From assembly GCA_030549495.1 (NCBI GenBank), contig JAUIRK010000673.1, positions 1,426,001 through 1,490,000 of the forward strand: a stretch of 64,000 nucleotides of DNA, in the 5' to 3' direction. The notes under the pieces are model-generated. The model ran no database searches. It was not told the DNA's origin and saw only the letters and a list, made by a program, of their open reading frames with translations. This document shows, one piece after another, positions 1-12,244 of this stretch. The DNA is from Nectonema munidae. Taxonomy: Eukaryota; Nematomorpha; Nectonematoida; Nectonematidae. The position numbers and the translations under genes were made by a program. Numbering within the stretch: position 1 is the first letter of the stretch; every line of letters begins with the position of its first letter.

Positions 1-2690
1 TAAAACGGGATCACGAGACATAATCACTGGATTTTTAATCACTCATATATTTGATCACTGGATAAAATAATTTTTTTGATATTTAAAATAAACTGTAACG
101 AATAGAGTTTCTATTTTAATGTATTATTTATGTTTCTAGAAAAAGAGCTTGGTTTTGCTTAGTCAACACATGCGTGTATTTATTTTCATAATTTGTCCGA
201 TTAAGTGTCGCTTAATTAAATACACCCTATAAAACAGGATGAAGTAAAGAATTAGTTAGAAAAGATCTGAAAAATCCAACTTATTAAACATTAAAGCTAA
301 TGTTTAATGTTAAAGCTTAAAAATTATTAAGCTACACAAACTGTTTTTACTTATTTTTTATAATAATTTACAATTTTGGGAAATATTTTGTTTGTTATTT
401 AACAACAAACATGTGTACGCTAATAAATTTCTTTCTTCTTTCTTCTTTAAACAAGATAAAAAAACTTTTTTTTAACTTTAATCATGTTTAAAACATTAAA
501 ATGAATGAAGCTTTCAATTTAACGATTGCTTATTTACTATTGAAGTTATTTGGTATTTTTTTAAACATTTAGTTTTCAAAGAGAACAAATTAGCTTCAGT
601 ATCTTTTTCTTTAACTTGGCAATGACTATAAAAAAATTTACGCCTTGCTCTGAATAATTTTTTCATTCCCTTCAATTTAGAGATCGATACGATGAAAGAT
701 TTCTAAAATATATTATTTCGAAGAAAAGAAAGCACGCTAAAAATGGATTTGAAATATTATATAAACTTTCAGAATCAAATTCTCTCATAATAAATTGCTA
801 ACTTTGGATTTACCACTCTCAAGTTTTTCCATATTTCTTGATTAAACGAGGAATATAGTGAGATAGAATAAAAAATCATGATTAAAAAAAGGATATTTCG
901 ACTCTATATGAGTTTTTTCAACGTAAGCTAAGCAGAAAGCCGATGGAACAGATTTAGTGGTAAAGATGTAAAGAAAGGATTTCTTGTGAGTGAAGAATTA
1001 TATATTTCGTTCATAAAACGTTATAATGTTCATAAAATTTAATTTTACATGCATTAGAAAACAAAGGCTATTTTAAGTAAAGCATTTTTGAATCCATTTG
1101 TCGATATCCCAAATATACATATCCGCCTCTTTCTAATATTTTAGGTTGTCGTTACCTTGGCAACGCCAAATTTTCATGGAAGAGGTAAGAACTTTTAAAA
1201 TTCCCGATCTAAAAATTATTTATGATTTTCAGGCTTCATTTATATCCAATTTTTAGTCAAACATTTTAATACTTTTCCTTCTGAACAGCAACATATCCTG
1301 TGACAATTTCCTAGTGAAATATAATTAGTTTACCACTGGATATGCGGTAGAACAGTGAGTATCGGAACACCAAGGCAGAAGTGCTATTTGTTCGGGGGAT
1401 AAAAAATTCGGATATGCAACCTGACCCCCTCTAGAATAGGGATATTGCAATGAAAATTGTTTCAATCGAACCATCTCAGTTTTTTATTTACATTATGAGA
1501 TTTAAGTATCTTGAGAATATTCGCTAAATGAAAAATCACTCAAGACATGACATCTGCCAAAATCATGTCCTGGAGCAATTTCAGCTTGGCACCACTGCAC
1601 TAGAAGTGTAAGTATATAGAGTTAGAGTAATTTATTTCAAAATAATAATGAGTAAGCAAAATAAATGTTGTAGTTTACAAAAAATAAATTGTATGATATA
1701 AATTCAATAAACAGAATTCTAATACAGTGAAACATTCTAATATTAGTTTGATGGATTATTAGAGGCCCAAAGAACGCTTGGAAATAAACCTGGAAACGAT
1801 AAAAAAAATGAATGGTTTCTATAAAATAAATTATAAAAAAAATTATATAAAATAGATTACCAAAAAAAAGTAAAACAGTTATAAAAACATGCAAAATGTT
1901 CCTCCCTCTCAGCTTCACCCAGAGATTTTAATATTGGGCCTAAAACAGCGGCACCAATATAGACCTATAACTAATTGACCAAATAGACCTATAACCAACA
2001 TATACGAAAAGAATTTATAATACTAATAATGTTGCACTCCTTTCAAATTGTTCAACTTATTCAAGCATGGGAAATTTTGACTAACATCAAAACATAATTC
2101 ACAAAACATTTCATTTATATACTTTATATATAAGATATGAACATTTTAATCAAACAGAACGTGTTTTTGCGTTCGTTTCACACGTTAGACAGACATCTGA
2201 GGAGAAATTTGCCCTCCCACCCATACCATTACATCCATACAGCTTTATAGTGGATAACCCCGACAATATTAAAAATAATAGGCACGTGTTATAACTCATC
2301 ACTTAACATGGACAAAAGAGTGATTAATATAGAAGTAAAAATATTAATAGAAAAAATTGATAATTTCTTTATGCTTTTCAAAAAATGAAAAAAAAAATTT
2401 CTTATTAAATTAAAGTCAATGATAAAGCGGATCATGTTGTTTTTATATAACTGCGAAAAATATTCCCAGTTTTAAGCTCTCCCAAAAAATTTGCTTTGTG
2501 GGTACACAAAATTTAAGATTCATTTTTGCCTTCACCAATTGATAGCTTCTATATTGCTAAAATGATTTTGTTAACAATACTAAAATTATTTTAATTTTTG
2601 TCTCTCCATAAATATACTCTCCTCTTCTTTACGAAATGATTGACCCTGTGGTTAATCCATGATTGGCCTGTGGTAACTTTTCTTTTTTAG
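1..2690. other. AT-rich stretch, no gene recognised
   Basis: No long reading frame with recognisable homology appears on either strand. Around 1945-2000 the phrase 'atagacctataac' occurs twice. If the cysteine-rich gene that follows has a signal-peptide exon, it should lie here or upstream of the window, but I could not pick it out. Confidence 0.5.
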
Positions 2691-2906
2691 ATTACAGAGA
2701 AATTTTTGGTTGCGCATTCAATCAAAAAATGGTCTTTTGTGAAGACGATCCGTGCATAGAAGCAGAAGCAAAAGGCTGCATGGGATACCCAACAGCGGAA
2801 TGCCATATGAACGTCTGTAAATCGTGTAAAGCGTTGTTTTGGTTTTGGGGAAAGGTTGTGGATTGCAATAAGCCCTTTGGTGAAGCCATTGAAAGAAAAC
2901 AGTTCA
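2691..2906 (+). CDS. Internal exon, cysteine-rich module 1
   Basis: The acceptor is a pyrimidine run ending TTTTTTAG at 2690. The donor is GTATGT at 2907. The frame stays open across the exon and enters with two bases of a split codon. The exon carries eight cysteines, including the CKSCKA box. Confidence 0.55.
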
Positions 2907-5900
2907 GTATGTTCTTTAATACCTATTCCAAACATTACATGTCATTTTTAAGAAGAAACTTTCGAATTAAACCAAAAATGCTAAATCTATAATGCATTAC
3001 GTATTCCGTTCTTACTTCACATTTTGAAATGTAAAATAGTCTATGCCATGTGTAAGTTGTGTTATGGGTATTTTGCCAAAATTTGATGTCATTAACCTCA
3101 TATTGAAAATAGTTTTGTTGTTGTAATTACACACTTATAGGAATGAAAAAATCTGTTACTCTTGATATTGGAGTTTTGTATCGAGACCTCTAATAAGGAC
3201 GGATTTCCAATTTTTCAAGTAAATTACTACAATAAATAAATTCATTATGATGCATTTCACTAACACGATTGTTCTTCACATTTATTTTTCTATATTTTTT
3301 TCAAAATACTAAAAATATCGATCTTTTTTCAAATTTCAGTATGATTTTGGCGGATTTGGAGTTATAAAGATAAATGGGAGTGATTTCTTTTTTCATATAT
3401 AGTATATCTAAACTCTATTATTGAAAGGTAGGTGATCAATTCAAACTTTTGTTACATATAAATACATATTTTACATTTTTATTCAGAGTATATTATGGAA
3501 AAAAATCGGAAAATATCATTAAACAACCACAAAAAAGGGAACCAACGCGCTCGAACTGGTATGAAATCGCCTTTCCTTCAATACGCTATTACTATTCGTC
3601 GAGAAACGTTAAAAAAACGTTACATAGAAACGAGAACTATTTAGTCGTAAGCAGGATTTCTTAAAGGGGACATATCTTACCCTAGAGAGAGTCATGATAT
3701 AATTCTATTCAGCCACAATGCTAACTTAAAAATAGGGGCTACAAGAAACTACGGAGAGCCACGGAAAAATTGAAAATCACAAAATATTAACCTTTTTCAG
3801 AACATATAGGAAGATATGTATTTTATTTATAAGATGCACATTATAAAACTATATTAAAAAAACTATAGATGAAATTTTCTTATGCGCTAATTTTTGTGTG
3901 TGTTACTAAAACACATATTAGAATATTAATGTTAGATTTTCAGTATTGTTTTCTGGTTTGAAAGATGAACAACTATATTGCATCATACCAAATTATTCCT
4001 AAGATTTAAAGGTGCAAAACATAGGTTCGTTTTTACTGATTTTTAAAGCTTTGTTTTGAATTAAAAAATTTTCTTGTCAGATAAACAAGGCAAAATCAAA
4101 AAGTGACAAAAATATTTTGTTGAATATCTTACTTATTTCAAATCCCCACAAAATGGTGACATGCCAATGTGTTTGATATAGAAGATTTCCTTCTCATGTG
4201 TCAATGCAAACTAAAAACACATCTGGAGCGTGCGCATGGGTGCAAGAAAGACAAGTCATTACATTTCTTTTAAGGCTACGTGATCACTTTCAAAGAAAAA
4301 TAATAGCAGATCAAATTTTTACCCATAAGAAGCAAAAGTGCACAGAGTGATACTAGCTTCTTACAAATGAGCAAACTTAATTGCAAAAGTTAGAAAGCCT
4401 CACACCATTCGTTTAATCGAATGAGTTTAATAGAATTAATTTTATTAATGATGCATGCCGTACCTGTAGTGCTCTCAAAAGCCATTGATCAGAGCCAGCA
4501 AGATATAACTAATGTTATTCCTTGTATCACGGCGCATTATTGAAAGCTGTTGTTGAAACACATTCAGTTTCAAAAATACAAGTAAATGAGTTCTAAATTA
4601 AGTAGATGAATAAACTCTACGTGATACTTCTGCTTTTTTGATGCACTTTATTAGGTTTCTTAATGTTTGTGGTGTATGTCAAGAATTGCTTTTTCCTTTT
4701 GAGTTGACGAGCGACAGCAAAGGTGAATCTATCTTCAAAATGCTTGAGGTCTATTTTGAAAAGAACAACATTCCAACCAATAACATTGTGCTTTGTGAAA
4801 CAGAGGGCTAGGCTGCTATGATTGGGAGATATAGGCGATTCACTTCTTCTCTGAGCTGTTCAGGTGTAGCACCTGTTTGCCAAAAACCTTACATGACGTT
4901 TGAATGATGAACTTATGTAATCAAGATCGTATCTTTCGCCAATTATGTGAGAATAACCGCGACGAATTTCAACGATTTTTATTGCATCATACTCCATTGA
5001 GAATTGTAATTGGTCAGTGTTAATTGCCTGCATCGCTTTCTTTTACTTTGGGACATCGATATCTTTTTTTGAGTGAGACAGAATCTTGTTGATGCAAAGT
5101 AATATTTTCTACTTCTCTGACATACTTGAAAAGCTAAATGTCATTAACAAAGAACGCCAAGTAAATAACTCCACTCTGTTTTTTTGCAAAGAGGCAAGCA
5201 CTTATCTCCAACCATAAAAATGCTTCTAGGATAATAATTATTGTTTTAATATGTTTTTCCTTAAACTGGCACTTGGTATTGGACGACTTTATTAGCATTT
5301 CAATAAAAATAAACAAGCTAATGACTATAACACCCTCCAATTTTAATTTTTTTTTCTATTAACCTTTGTGACTTTAACAAACATTTTTACGTAGTGATAA
5401 TTTTATCTCTGGAGTATTTTGTCCTAAGGAGAATTTAGCGTTGGGCGATTTTAACATTCATTTGCACATTATACTTTATATTCACTACTACGCTATACCT
5501 ATGTATATAAAGGTAATCGACTTCATATTTTTTCGTCATAAATTTTAGTTTGTATATAGAATATATTTTCTCTTCATTCGGTTAACTAAATAAGAAAGAG
5601 GAATCAACATCCAGTCAAAGTGTGTCTACTTTTTTAATTATGTTTTTGATTAGTTTGATACAATCTAATTTTTACTTATTTCTCATTTTAATTTTAAGTG
5701 CTAGAAAAGTGAATCTTAGTGTTTATACGATTTTGTTATGAATAACTATAATTTCACTTTGAATAATACATTTTCACAACTTGATAATTTTTATTTATCT
5801 CCTAATTAAAAGCTCCTGCAATTTAATTAAAATAACCAAGATAGTTCTGAAAATATTTTATTAAAAATGAAATTTTATATAGTAAGTTCGTTTTTTAGAT

Positions 5901-6410
5901 ATATTATTTATTTAGTTTATCAGTGAGTTAGTTATTCAAATATATTTAGTTTGTTAGATATTTTAATGGTTGCTTAGTTAAGTTAAGACAATTCCCATTT
6001 TTCGGTATTCTTTTTTTTCGTAGAAATTTTATCGTTTCCCGTAATTTGTTGGCATTTTGCTTTTAGAAAAAAATGTTCACTATTTTTTGTCGGCATTTAC
6101 TCATACAACCATTCTCAACGTAATTCATCTGGTAAAATATTTGCATTTAGTTCACTTGAATGACTCCTTTTGCAACGGCTACACCTGCAATTGCCCCGAA
6201 ATGCTCCCTCAAAACCCATGCTATCATGATCCGTGTCTTGGAGGATACTGCGCTATACCCAACGCCGAATGCCGCTCAAACAACTGCTGGGGATGTAATG
6301 CCGCCTTCTACGTGAACAATGAACCGCTGACCCATGAAGAATGTGCTTTGGGAGTGCGAGAAACAGATGAAAGAAACACTCTTTCTGAAGAAGATGCTAG
6401 GAACATCTGA
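2691..6410 (+). CDS. Cysteine-rich small protein gene, two exons seen, 5' end missing
   Basis: Two exons, 2691-2906 and 6151-6410, join in phase 1 (A|TT gives Ile) and together encode about 158 residues with two related cysteine-rich modules. Module 1 contains DPCIEAEAKGC, then AECHMNVCKSCKALFW and VVDC. Module 2 contains NPCYHDPCLGGYC, then AECRSNNCWGCNAAFY and HEEC. Both follow the pattern DPC..C..P.AEC...C..C.A.F....C. The repeated cysteines suggest a secreted, disulphide-bonded protein, but no signal peptide is visible because the first exon was not found. I recognise the module type as common in invertebrate extracellular proteins but cannot name its function. The intron (2907-6150) starts GTATGT, ends CATTTAG and carries a dead hAT copy. 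Confidence 0.6.
4130..5330 (+). mobile_element. Decayed hAT transposase (ZBED5-like) in the intron
   Basis: Scattered across three frames are phrases typical of ZBED5-like hAT transposases: a run of the type RKPHTI near 4390, FELTSDSKGESIFKMLEVYF at about 4700-4760, CETEG then AAMIGR near 4795-4835, RIFRQLCENNRDEFQRFLLH near 4930-4995, and FSDILEKLN near 5112. At least two in-frame stops and several frameshifts show that it is dead. I did not identify terminal repeats. It is one of several related hAT copies in the window and lies on the same strand as its host gene. Confidence 0.6.
6151..6410 (+). CDS. Terminal exon, cysteine-rich module 2
   Basis: The acceptor is GCATTTAG at 6150. The frame runs to TGA at 6408-6410. 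The exon has an extra N-terminal cysteine trio (FCNGYTCNC) before the shared module and ends in an acidic tail (ETDERNTLSEEDARNI). Confidence 0.6.
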
Positions 6411-6483
6411 AGATTTTTATCTCTTTTTTGTATACTTCTAAAATTTTGCATTTTTTCATATAGTATTTTTTGAAATCCAAGCA

Positions 6484-6489
6484 AATAAA
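6484..6489 (+). promoter_or_regulatory. Polyadenylation signal AATAAA
   Basis: A canonical AATAAA lies 74 bases after the TGA of the cysteine-rich gene, which fits the position of the 3' end. Confidence 0.5.
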
Positions 6490-7329
6490 GAAGTCAGATG
6501 TTGCAATCAGCAGATTGTAATTTGAAAGATTTTTTTAAAATTATCACAAATTCTGACAAATCTAAAATCAAAAGATAAAACAATTCTGAGAAATTTGGCA
6601 AAAACTTTAATTTTTTTGTTATAAGGCAGGGATTTATCTACTTTTTATCTAAAGAAGGATCTCATAAATGTGATTTATTGTCATCCGTAGATCTTCTGGG
6701 GCGGCTTCAAGCATTCTTGAGAGAGAGCAAAATAACTAAAAAGAGCTCCCAATATCCACTTTCCATATAGGCTTATACTTTGTATAAATCTGTAGCGATA
6801 GTCTATATGTCTTTCAGTGTCTTTTTTGGCGTGCATGTATAGTATAAATATGCTCGCGTGAATCTAAGTGTATGCGTTTCTTATCCCTACCAATGTGTGT
6901 TCTTGCCCTCAGACAAGGATATTTAAAAATGTCACACTTTTTTTTAATTAATTGAAATTTTTCAAAAATATTTTATCAAAAATAAAATATTGGAAAACTA
7001 TCTGAATTTTAGGCTTTTCTTTATTTTTTATGTCGCTGTTGCATCCAATGGAAGAATAGTTTCCCATAATTAGGCCTATGACAGTGTTGCGAAATCCGGT
7101 ATCCAACTTAGGACAACTGAAACAATAACAAACCATTGTTCCATCTAAATGGCATTTGTTAAAGGAAAATGAGGATTTACTAAGTTTCAAATATTGAAGG
7201 AAAGGAATCAGAAATTTATTTTAATTTTATGTAACTATTATTAGAATTTTTTTTATTATTTTCAATATTTTTCTTTTCCGTCTTTAAAAAGTGGTTTAAA
7301 TAAGGAAAAAGGTATAATATAGTATTTTC
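6490..7329. other. AT-rich spacer, nothing recognised
   Basis: There are only short spurious frames. An ORF on the minus strand (6948-7190) has no recognisable domain and is low in complexity at its C-terminal end. Confidence 0.45.
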
Positions 7330-7440
7330 ACTAAAAAGCCAAAATTATTCAGCGTATGTATAAATTAAGAGCAAAATAGTCTCGATGCTCGATTTGAACC
7401 CAAGACCTTGAAGTCTGTCACAATCTTACTCACTAACTAA
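7330..7440 (-). mobile_element. tRNA-derived SINE fragment
   Basis: On the minus strand the sequence reads GTGAGTAAGAT...GGTCTTGGGTTCAAATC. This is a pol III A-box-like start followed by a B box, and it is similar to the SINE copies at 15.87 kb (+) and 16.5 kb (-). The downstream body is only weakly conserved. Confidence 0.5.
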
Positions 7441-7677
7441 ATTAAAGATTTAAATCATTGAAAAAATAATCTAAAGTGAAACTCTTATTTTTGAAAATTC
7501 AAATATGAACAAGGTGCATATAGTTGGTATATTTTCAAAAAAACTGTCTTAAATCCTACAAACATTGTTCTTTGTTAATTGTCAAATTATTTTTCTCTTC
7601 TTTATGCTTGGTATTTTGTATTAATATTAATTTTTGTATATTTATCTCACATTCTACTTTTATATTCAGAAGGTAGC

Positions 7678-7810
7678 ATAGTGATGGGTGTGTAGGGTCC
7701 CAATCCAAATGGTCTAGCTTCGATCCCAGATCCTATCTATCCTTACTATCTGTCCAGCTATGGGAAATTATTCTTACTTTGGATGCGATACCGACAAAAA
7801 TATAAATATA
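7678..7810 (+). mobile_element. Second tRNA-derived SINE type
   Basis: TAGCATAGTGATGGG at about 7676-7690 fits the A-box consensus, and GCTTCGATCCC at about 7726-7736 fits the B box, at tRNA-like spacing. The body that follows (CTATCTGTCCAGC...) does not fold as an obvious tRNA acceptor arm, so I call it a SINE and not a tRNA gene. Confidence 0.5.
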
Positions 7811-7900
7811 AAATTTTTAAAAATTAGAATAATATAATTTTTTCCCCAAACCCAAGTCAAAAGCAAAGCCGCTAAAAATACTCATGCCCCATAATTTAAA

Positions 7901-8727
7901 TTAAAGTTTGCGTCTTAAGAACCTTATCTCCGTATTTTCAACGGATTTCATATATGAAAAGGCCAGTAGTGGACAATGGGCAGAAATTGTTAACATTAAA
8001 ATTTCCTGATCAAGCATTGCACTTATACCGCTTATGAGAAGTTTCTCCCAGTCCAATCCTTCCTTTTCAAAAAAATCGTTAACAAGCTGCATGTCATCGA
8101 CAGCTTGAGTTGTTGTTTCTAGTGAGCGGCAAAATAATAAGTCTTCTTCGATGTTTTGATTGAAGACGTAACGAACACAGACAATTCGTTGAGACAAATT
8201 CGCCACATCCACAGACTCATCTACTTGAATAACAAAGACAGGAGACGCTTTCACTCTTGCCAAGAGCTGCGACATGATATTGGACGACATTTCAAAAATG
8301 CGTGATTAACGGTATCGTTGGATAGAGAAATTTGTTTCTCCTTCGCTACTGCAGATTCGCCCAGCAAAATATCAGCACATGAGATGAGGCACGGCTTTAT
8401 GAGCGTCTCTGCGATGCTATGTGGTTTCTTTGCCTTTGCTACCAGAAGAAAAACAGCATACGATGAGTGCACGATTGCTCTTGACTCAGTTTGAAATTTT
8501 CCGTCATGGTCCATCTTCATTTTCTTCAAACAGTTTGCTTTTGATTCAAAAAATTGTCTCTTACTCTTAGCAAGCTCAGGGTGTACATTGGAGAGTATCA
8601 TCTTCAGTTGATGAGGCTTCATTGAATCATTCGCACTGAGGCAACTGTCCGTTGCGTCCTTCAACAAACGTGAAACCGTAGTCCATGTACTTGTTGTCAT
8701 ATATTTTTTTAGCTCTGCTTTTTTCAT
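7901..8727 (-). mobile_element. Decayed hAT transposase (ZBED5-like)
   Basis: Two overlapping minus-strand frames (8727-8251 and 8290-7901) give consecutive parts of a ZBED5-like hAT transposase. The first carries SYAVFLLVAKAKKPHSIAET and LSNDTVNHAFLK. The second carries SSNIMSQLLARVKASPVFV, QVDESVDVANLSQ with the conserved acidic pair, then FFEKEGLDWEKLLISGI. One frameshift near 8285 separates them. The C-terminal half, including the dimerisation region, is missing. Terminal repeats were not found. Confidence 0.7.
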
Positions 8728-8759
8728 GCTTCATCCTACTTTCATTATGCTCACTCATA

Positions 8760-9864
8760 AATTCTTTTTTCTCTTTATTCATCTCTATCAAATAGGACAA
8801 TTAATCGTTTTTATTTATTAAAATTTGAAAGTGATGGAAAAGATCAAATAAATAATGAAAAAAATTAATAGAGATGAGACAACAATTAATAATTTATCTA
8901 ATAATAATCAAGCTCATGGATCTCACATATATTCTCATACATCAAAAATTTTAATAAAAATTTGGGCCGTGAAATTTAAGGACTAGTTGATCGATTAATC
9001 GTTAATTTATTTTATTAAAGTTTCCTTTAATTATTATTAATCAGATTAAATTTTATTTTTGGAACTAACTCAATAAATATAATAGTGGCTAAAGAAAAAA
9101 AATTAATAGATATGAAACACTACTTCTCAGGCAAATTACAAAATCATTTTGGTTTAAAATTGTTAGATGAAGATAATATTGAAGATGCTGCCAACGTTTA
9201 TAAGAGAAAACGTACACTCCTTAAATTTAATTTTCAAATAAAAGATATTTTGTTAAATTAATTTGTTCGCAAATGTACTGATGTTTTGATTTAATCGAAA
9301 TTAACTATCAATTAATCATTAATATAAAAAAAATTGACTATTAAAAATAAATTAATCGTTACCACCCTTAATAAAAATACATAAAATAAAATAATTTTTA
9401 TCAAAAATTTTTGGGGTGAGCATAATAAGTTTAAAAAATGTTAAAATGAGGCAAATCGAAAACAAAGAGATTACGTACATTTAAATGCAAAGGAAAAAAC
9501 TTGATTAAAAGCAAAACAAATGCTTGAGAGATAAGCAAAATGATGAAATATGTCAGTGCTGGGAGAAAGCGGATGAATAAAGTAATAACTAACTTAGGCT
9601 CACGCAATGTGTTAGCAATAAGTAGATTGTGAATAAGGAAGCAATCAGTGTGTAATGATTGATGAATGATGATAGTGCTGTGTGTGCTTACGCCAACTTA
9701 TATGCAAGACTGGGCTCATTGCTGAATTTGTCTGCCTGTGTGTTCCAAGATATGGATGGAGAATGGATTTTTTTATCTTTGGCATATTGGAAATGCTCAG
9801 TGTGATGCTATACTTACTTTCATGTTTTGTCCGAAATTTTAAAATATTGATTTTTAGGCGACAC
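8760..9864. other. AT-rich spacer with inverted ATTAATCG motifs
   Basis: GATTAATCGTTAATTTATTTT-like sequence near 8990 is repeated inverted near 9345-9372 (AATAAATTAATCGTTACCACC). The pair may mark a small TIR element of about 390 bp, but I could not define duplications. Nothing else is recognisable. Confidence 0.35.
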
Positions 9865-10445
9865 AAACGGATGGAATTCCCTGCTTAGCAACATCACCAT
9901 TCCCCACTAGTGGGTCACCCATACCATACACTTCTCTCCCTCTCTTATCCCAGCATCTTATGCATCCTAACATACACCCATCTGCTCTAATACACCCTTA
10001 TCGTCTCTCCCTGTGAGTATCAATAGCAGTTCAAATAAAATTTAGTAGCATCATTTGTAAAAAATAGTAAGACGATCCAACACCACAACCCTGAGAATCT
10101 ACACAGCCAAGATATGGAAGAAGTGTTCCTACGCTTTCGCCTTGTACAAAGGCTCATCAGTCTCTCCATTTTCCTCCACTGGTGCTCTCCTCAACTGTCT
10201 AACCGCCACCTATGAATCCGAGTCCCAGACCTTAATCGCTTCGAGCAATTATAACCATCTCAAAGCCTTCACTAACTCCAAAAACATCCACTTTTACACC
10301 GACTAACAAAACGTCTCAAGGGAACTACTAATTAATAAAAGCCTCCCCTTTCTTACTTCCACATTACTATTCATACTCCAACGTTTAACTATCTCCTTCA
10401 CCTTCTGAATCTTCTGGTGCCCTGCACACTCAGACATTACGTAAA
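9865..10445 (+). mobile_element. LINE fragment with RNase H domain
   Basis: The composition turns C-rich, unlike the surroundings. Translation gives a degraded RNase H: LLNCLTATYESESQTLIAS (E in the active-site region), then KNIHFYTD (the TD motif), then LQRLTISF and IFWCPAHSD (the W-C-P-G-H motif with G changed to A). Stops interrupt it. An RNase H downstream of a reverse transcriptase is known from I- and R1-like LINE clades. The neighbouring C-rich stretch 9865-10060 may be the tail of the same element. Confidence 0.6.
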
Positions 10446-10662
10446 AAATACACATCGATTTTTATGCTAAAAGCCATATATTAGTTTTTGGTTTATTTCA
10501 AGCTGATTTTATATAAGTCAATAGCTTATGTTACATAATTGAGCGTTCAATTTTATCATCAAATAAATGTCATATCATCTGGCAAATTTTTGTTTAAATT
10601 AAAATGTAAAGCTATATCATCTACAAAAGATGTAAATCTGCTAGATGTAAAAATATCATTTA

Positions 10663-11369
10663 CTGTATATGCCGGTGTATAAGTCAACCCTCAAATTTTA
10701 CAACACAATCGTGAAAAAAATGAATGTTCTTTGTATAAGTCGAACCAGGATTTCAAACAGAAAGTTTGAGTTGTAACAATTAGTATAGAAGAAAATGAAA
10801 GTAGATGACAAAAACTTATTTACAATTTCTAAGATAATTAAATATATAAAGTTACATTTTCGCATGTGTTGTGTATTTCTATTTTACATGTTGATTTCAA
10901 ATAAATGTTCAGAATCCTTCAAATTCTTCGACTTCATTATCGCTTTCTCCAAATACTTCGTATTGTGTATTTAGGAGAAATGTGCCACGAAATTTATTAT
11001 TATATAAAACATTTCTCTTTGACTTGTACCGAATCCTTTTGCACAGAAAAAAATGAGCGCATGTATAAAAAATAGCGAATCATTGCATCACAATAAACTT
11101 ATACCTTAGCTTCTTTTACTAGTTCTTCCTTCACACAAGTTAGACCACGTGATTTGCAATGTTTGTGAAAATTGCGCCCGTTCGTGCGCGCACGAAAGAT
11201 CTACCTATCGTGCCCCTAAAAATAATCTTTCCACGTGTATTTTTGTTTAGGAGACATCTTCAATTAGTATTAGTGTAGTTTCAACGGTATGTAGGTCTGT
11301 AATTCGCGGGGTTTAATTTAGTATAAAATTTGGGTGCTCAAATGTCGACTTATACACCGGAATATACGT
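10663..11369. mobile_element. TIR element flanked by TA, non-autonomous
   Basis: The left end CTGTATATGCCGGTGTATAA and the right end (read inverted) ACGTATATTCCGGTGTATAA match over about 20 bases and continue as AGTC. Each is flanked by TA (10661-10662 and 11370-11371), as in Tc1/mariner/pogo elements. The 707-bp interior has no transposase. The ends resemble pogo-type sequences with 'CCGGTGTATAAGTC'; the family call is from memory and not proven. Confidence 0.65.
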
Positions 11370-11371
11370 TA

Positions 11372-11700
11372 AGTATAATATAAATAACAGGTGCGAGCAC
11401 AGAGCTCTTTGGAACAACAATATTTTTACAGGTGAGAGTGCTAGAAGCGATTTTATTTCTTTTTGTTTTCTGTCTGTTAAAAATGAAAAAATAGGAGAAT
11501 CAACACTCACTGCATGGCCATATTGTAAAAGTTCATTTTTAGAGTGCAGTGACCTATAGCAAATGCTGCCTTTAGATCTAAAAACAGTTAAGCATTAATC
11601 GTTTTAATTCCATATTTCTGTAATTTTTAAAATATACCCTTGTTATGCATATTTTCCAAGTAAAGAGCGCACGACTTCAATGGTTTGTATGATCCTTAAC
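11372..11700 (-). mobile_element. LINE reverse transcriptase fragment
   Basis: The minus strand reads a broken RT: LDLKAAFAIGH (motif A region, F-D position), then FSFLTDRKQKEI, then VPKSSVLAPV (equivalent of VPQGSVLGP) and LLFILYL. It ends exactly where the TA-flanked element begins at 11371, so that element probably inserted into this LINE. Frame changes separate the motifs. Confidence 0.55.
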
Positions 11701-12244
11701 AGCCCTGGATTTATGCTGTCCTCGGTCGACAAATGCACTGCTCGGGTGACCAGAATTTTTTTTTAAGAGATCGACTGGCGACAAGAAAATTTTTGGCTTG
11801 TCCACTTTGCAAATTCAAGCCTGTTGTGCAAAATTGCTGTTGATTTGATTGCAATCTAATCTAAAATCGAGGACAGAGTTGAAACACTTTATTTCACGCC
11901 TTTTCACTTTTGTTTAAAAATTGAAACACTCGCAAATACTCACCTCCTTTAACTTAATCAATCCTCCTTATTCAATCTCCTGCTACACTGATTGTGTTTT
12001 TTGTCCTGTTGTGTGCTCTCCCATTAATGCAACAATAAATTAAATCGTATTATTATCATTAATTCTTTGCTATGAATTTTATTATAAGAATTTATTAGAA
12101 TCAACAGAAATTCTTTTTTTGGTAATTTATGTTGAACATAAGCTGGTTGACTATACGGTCAGCGTCATTTCGGTAGTCATAACCGGCAGACCAGGAATGC
12201 ACCAGACCTTCTATAGATTGAAATTGCCGAAGCCAGGCTATAAC
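11701..12244. other. Spacer, nothing recognised
   Basis: A short phrase GCGACAAGAAAATTTTTGGC near 11778 has a relative near 14279 (inverted or direct match is weak). No gene is seen. Confidence 0.35.

Noticed and set aside
2687-2935. Minus-strand frame opposite the first cysteine-rich exon
   Set aside because: The + strand has matching splice sites, phase and module homology; the minus frame is its shadow.
3449-3664. Frame after an acceptor-like TTTTATTCAG as an exon of the cysteine-rich gene
   Set aside because: It has no cysteines and no homology, and the two cysteine-rich exons already join in phase without it.
7678-7760. tRNA gene
   Set aside because: Box A and box B are good, but the 3' part does not close an acceptor stem, so SINE is the better call.
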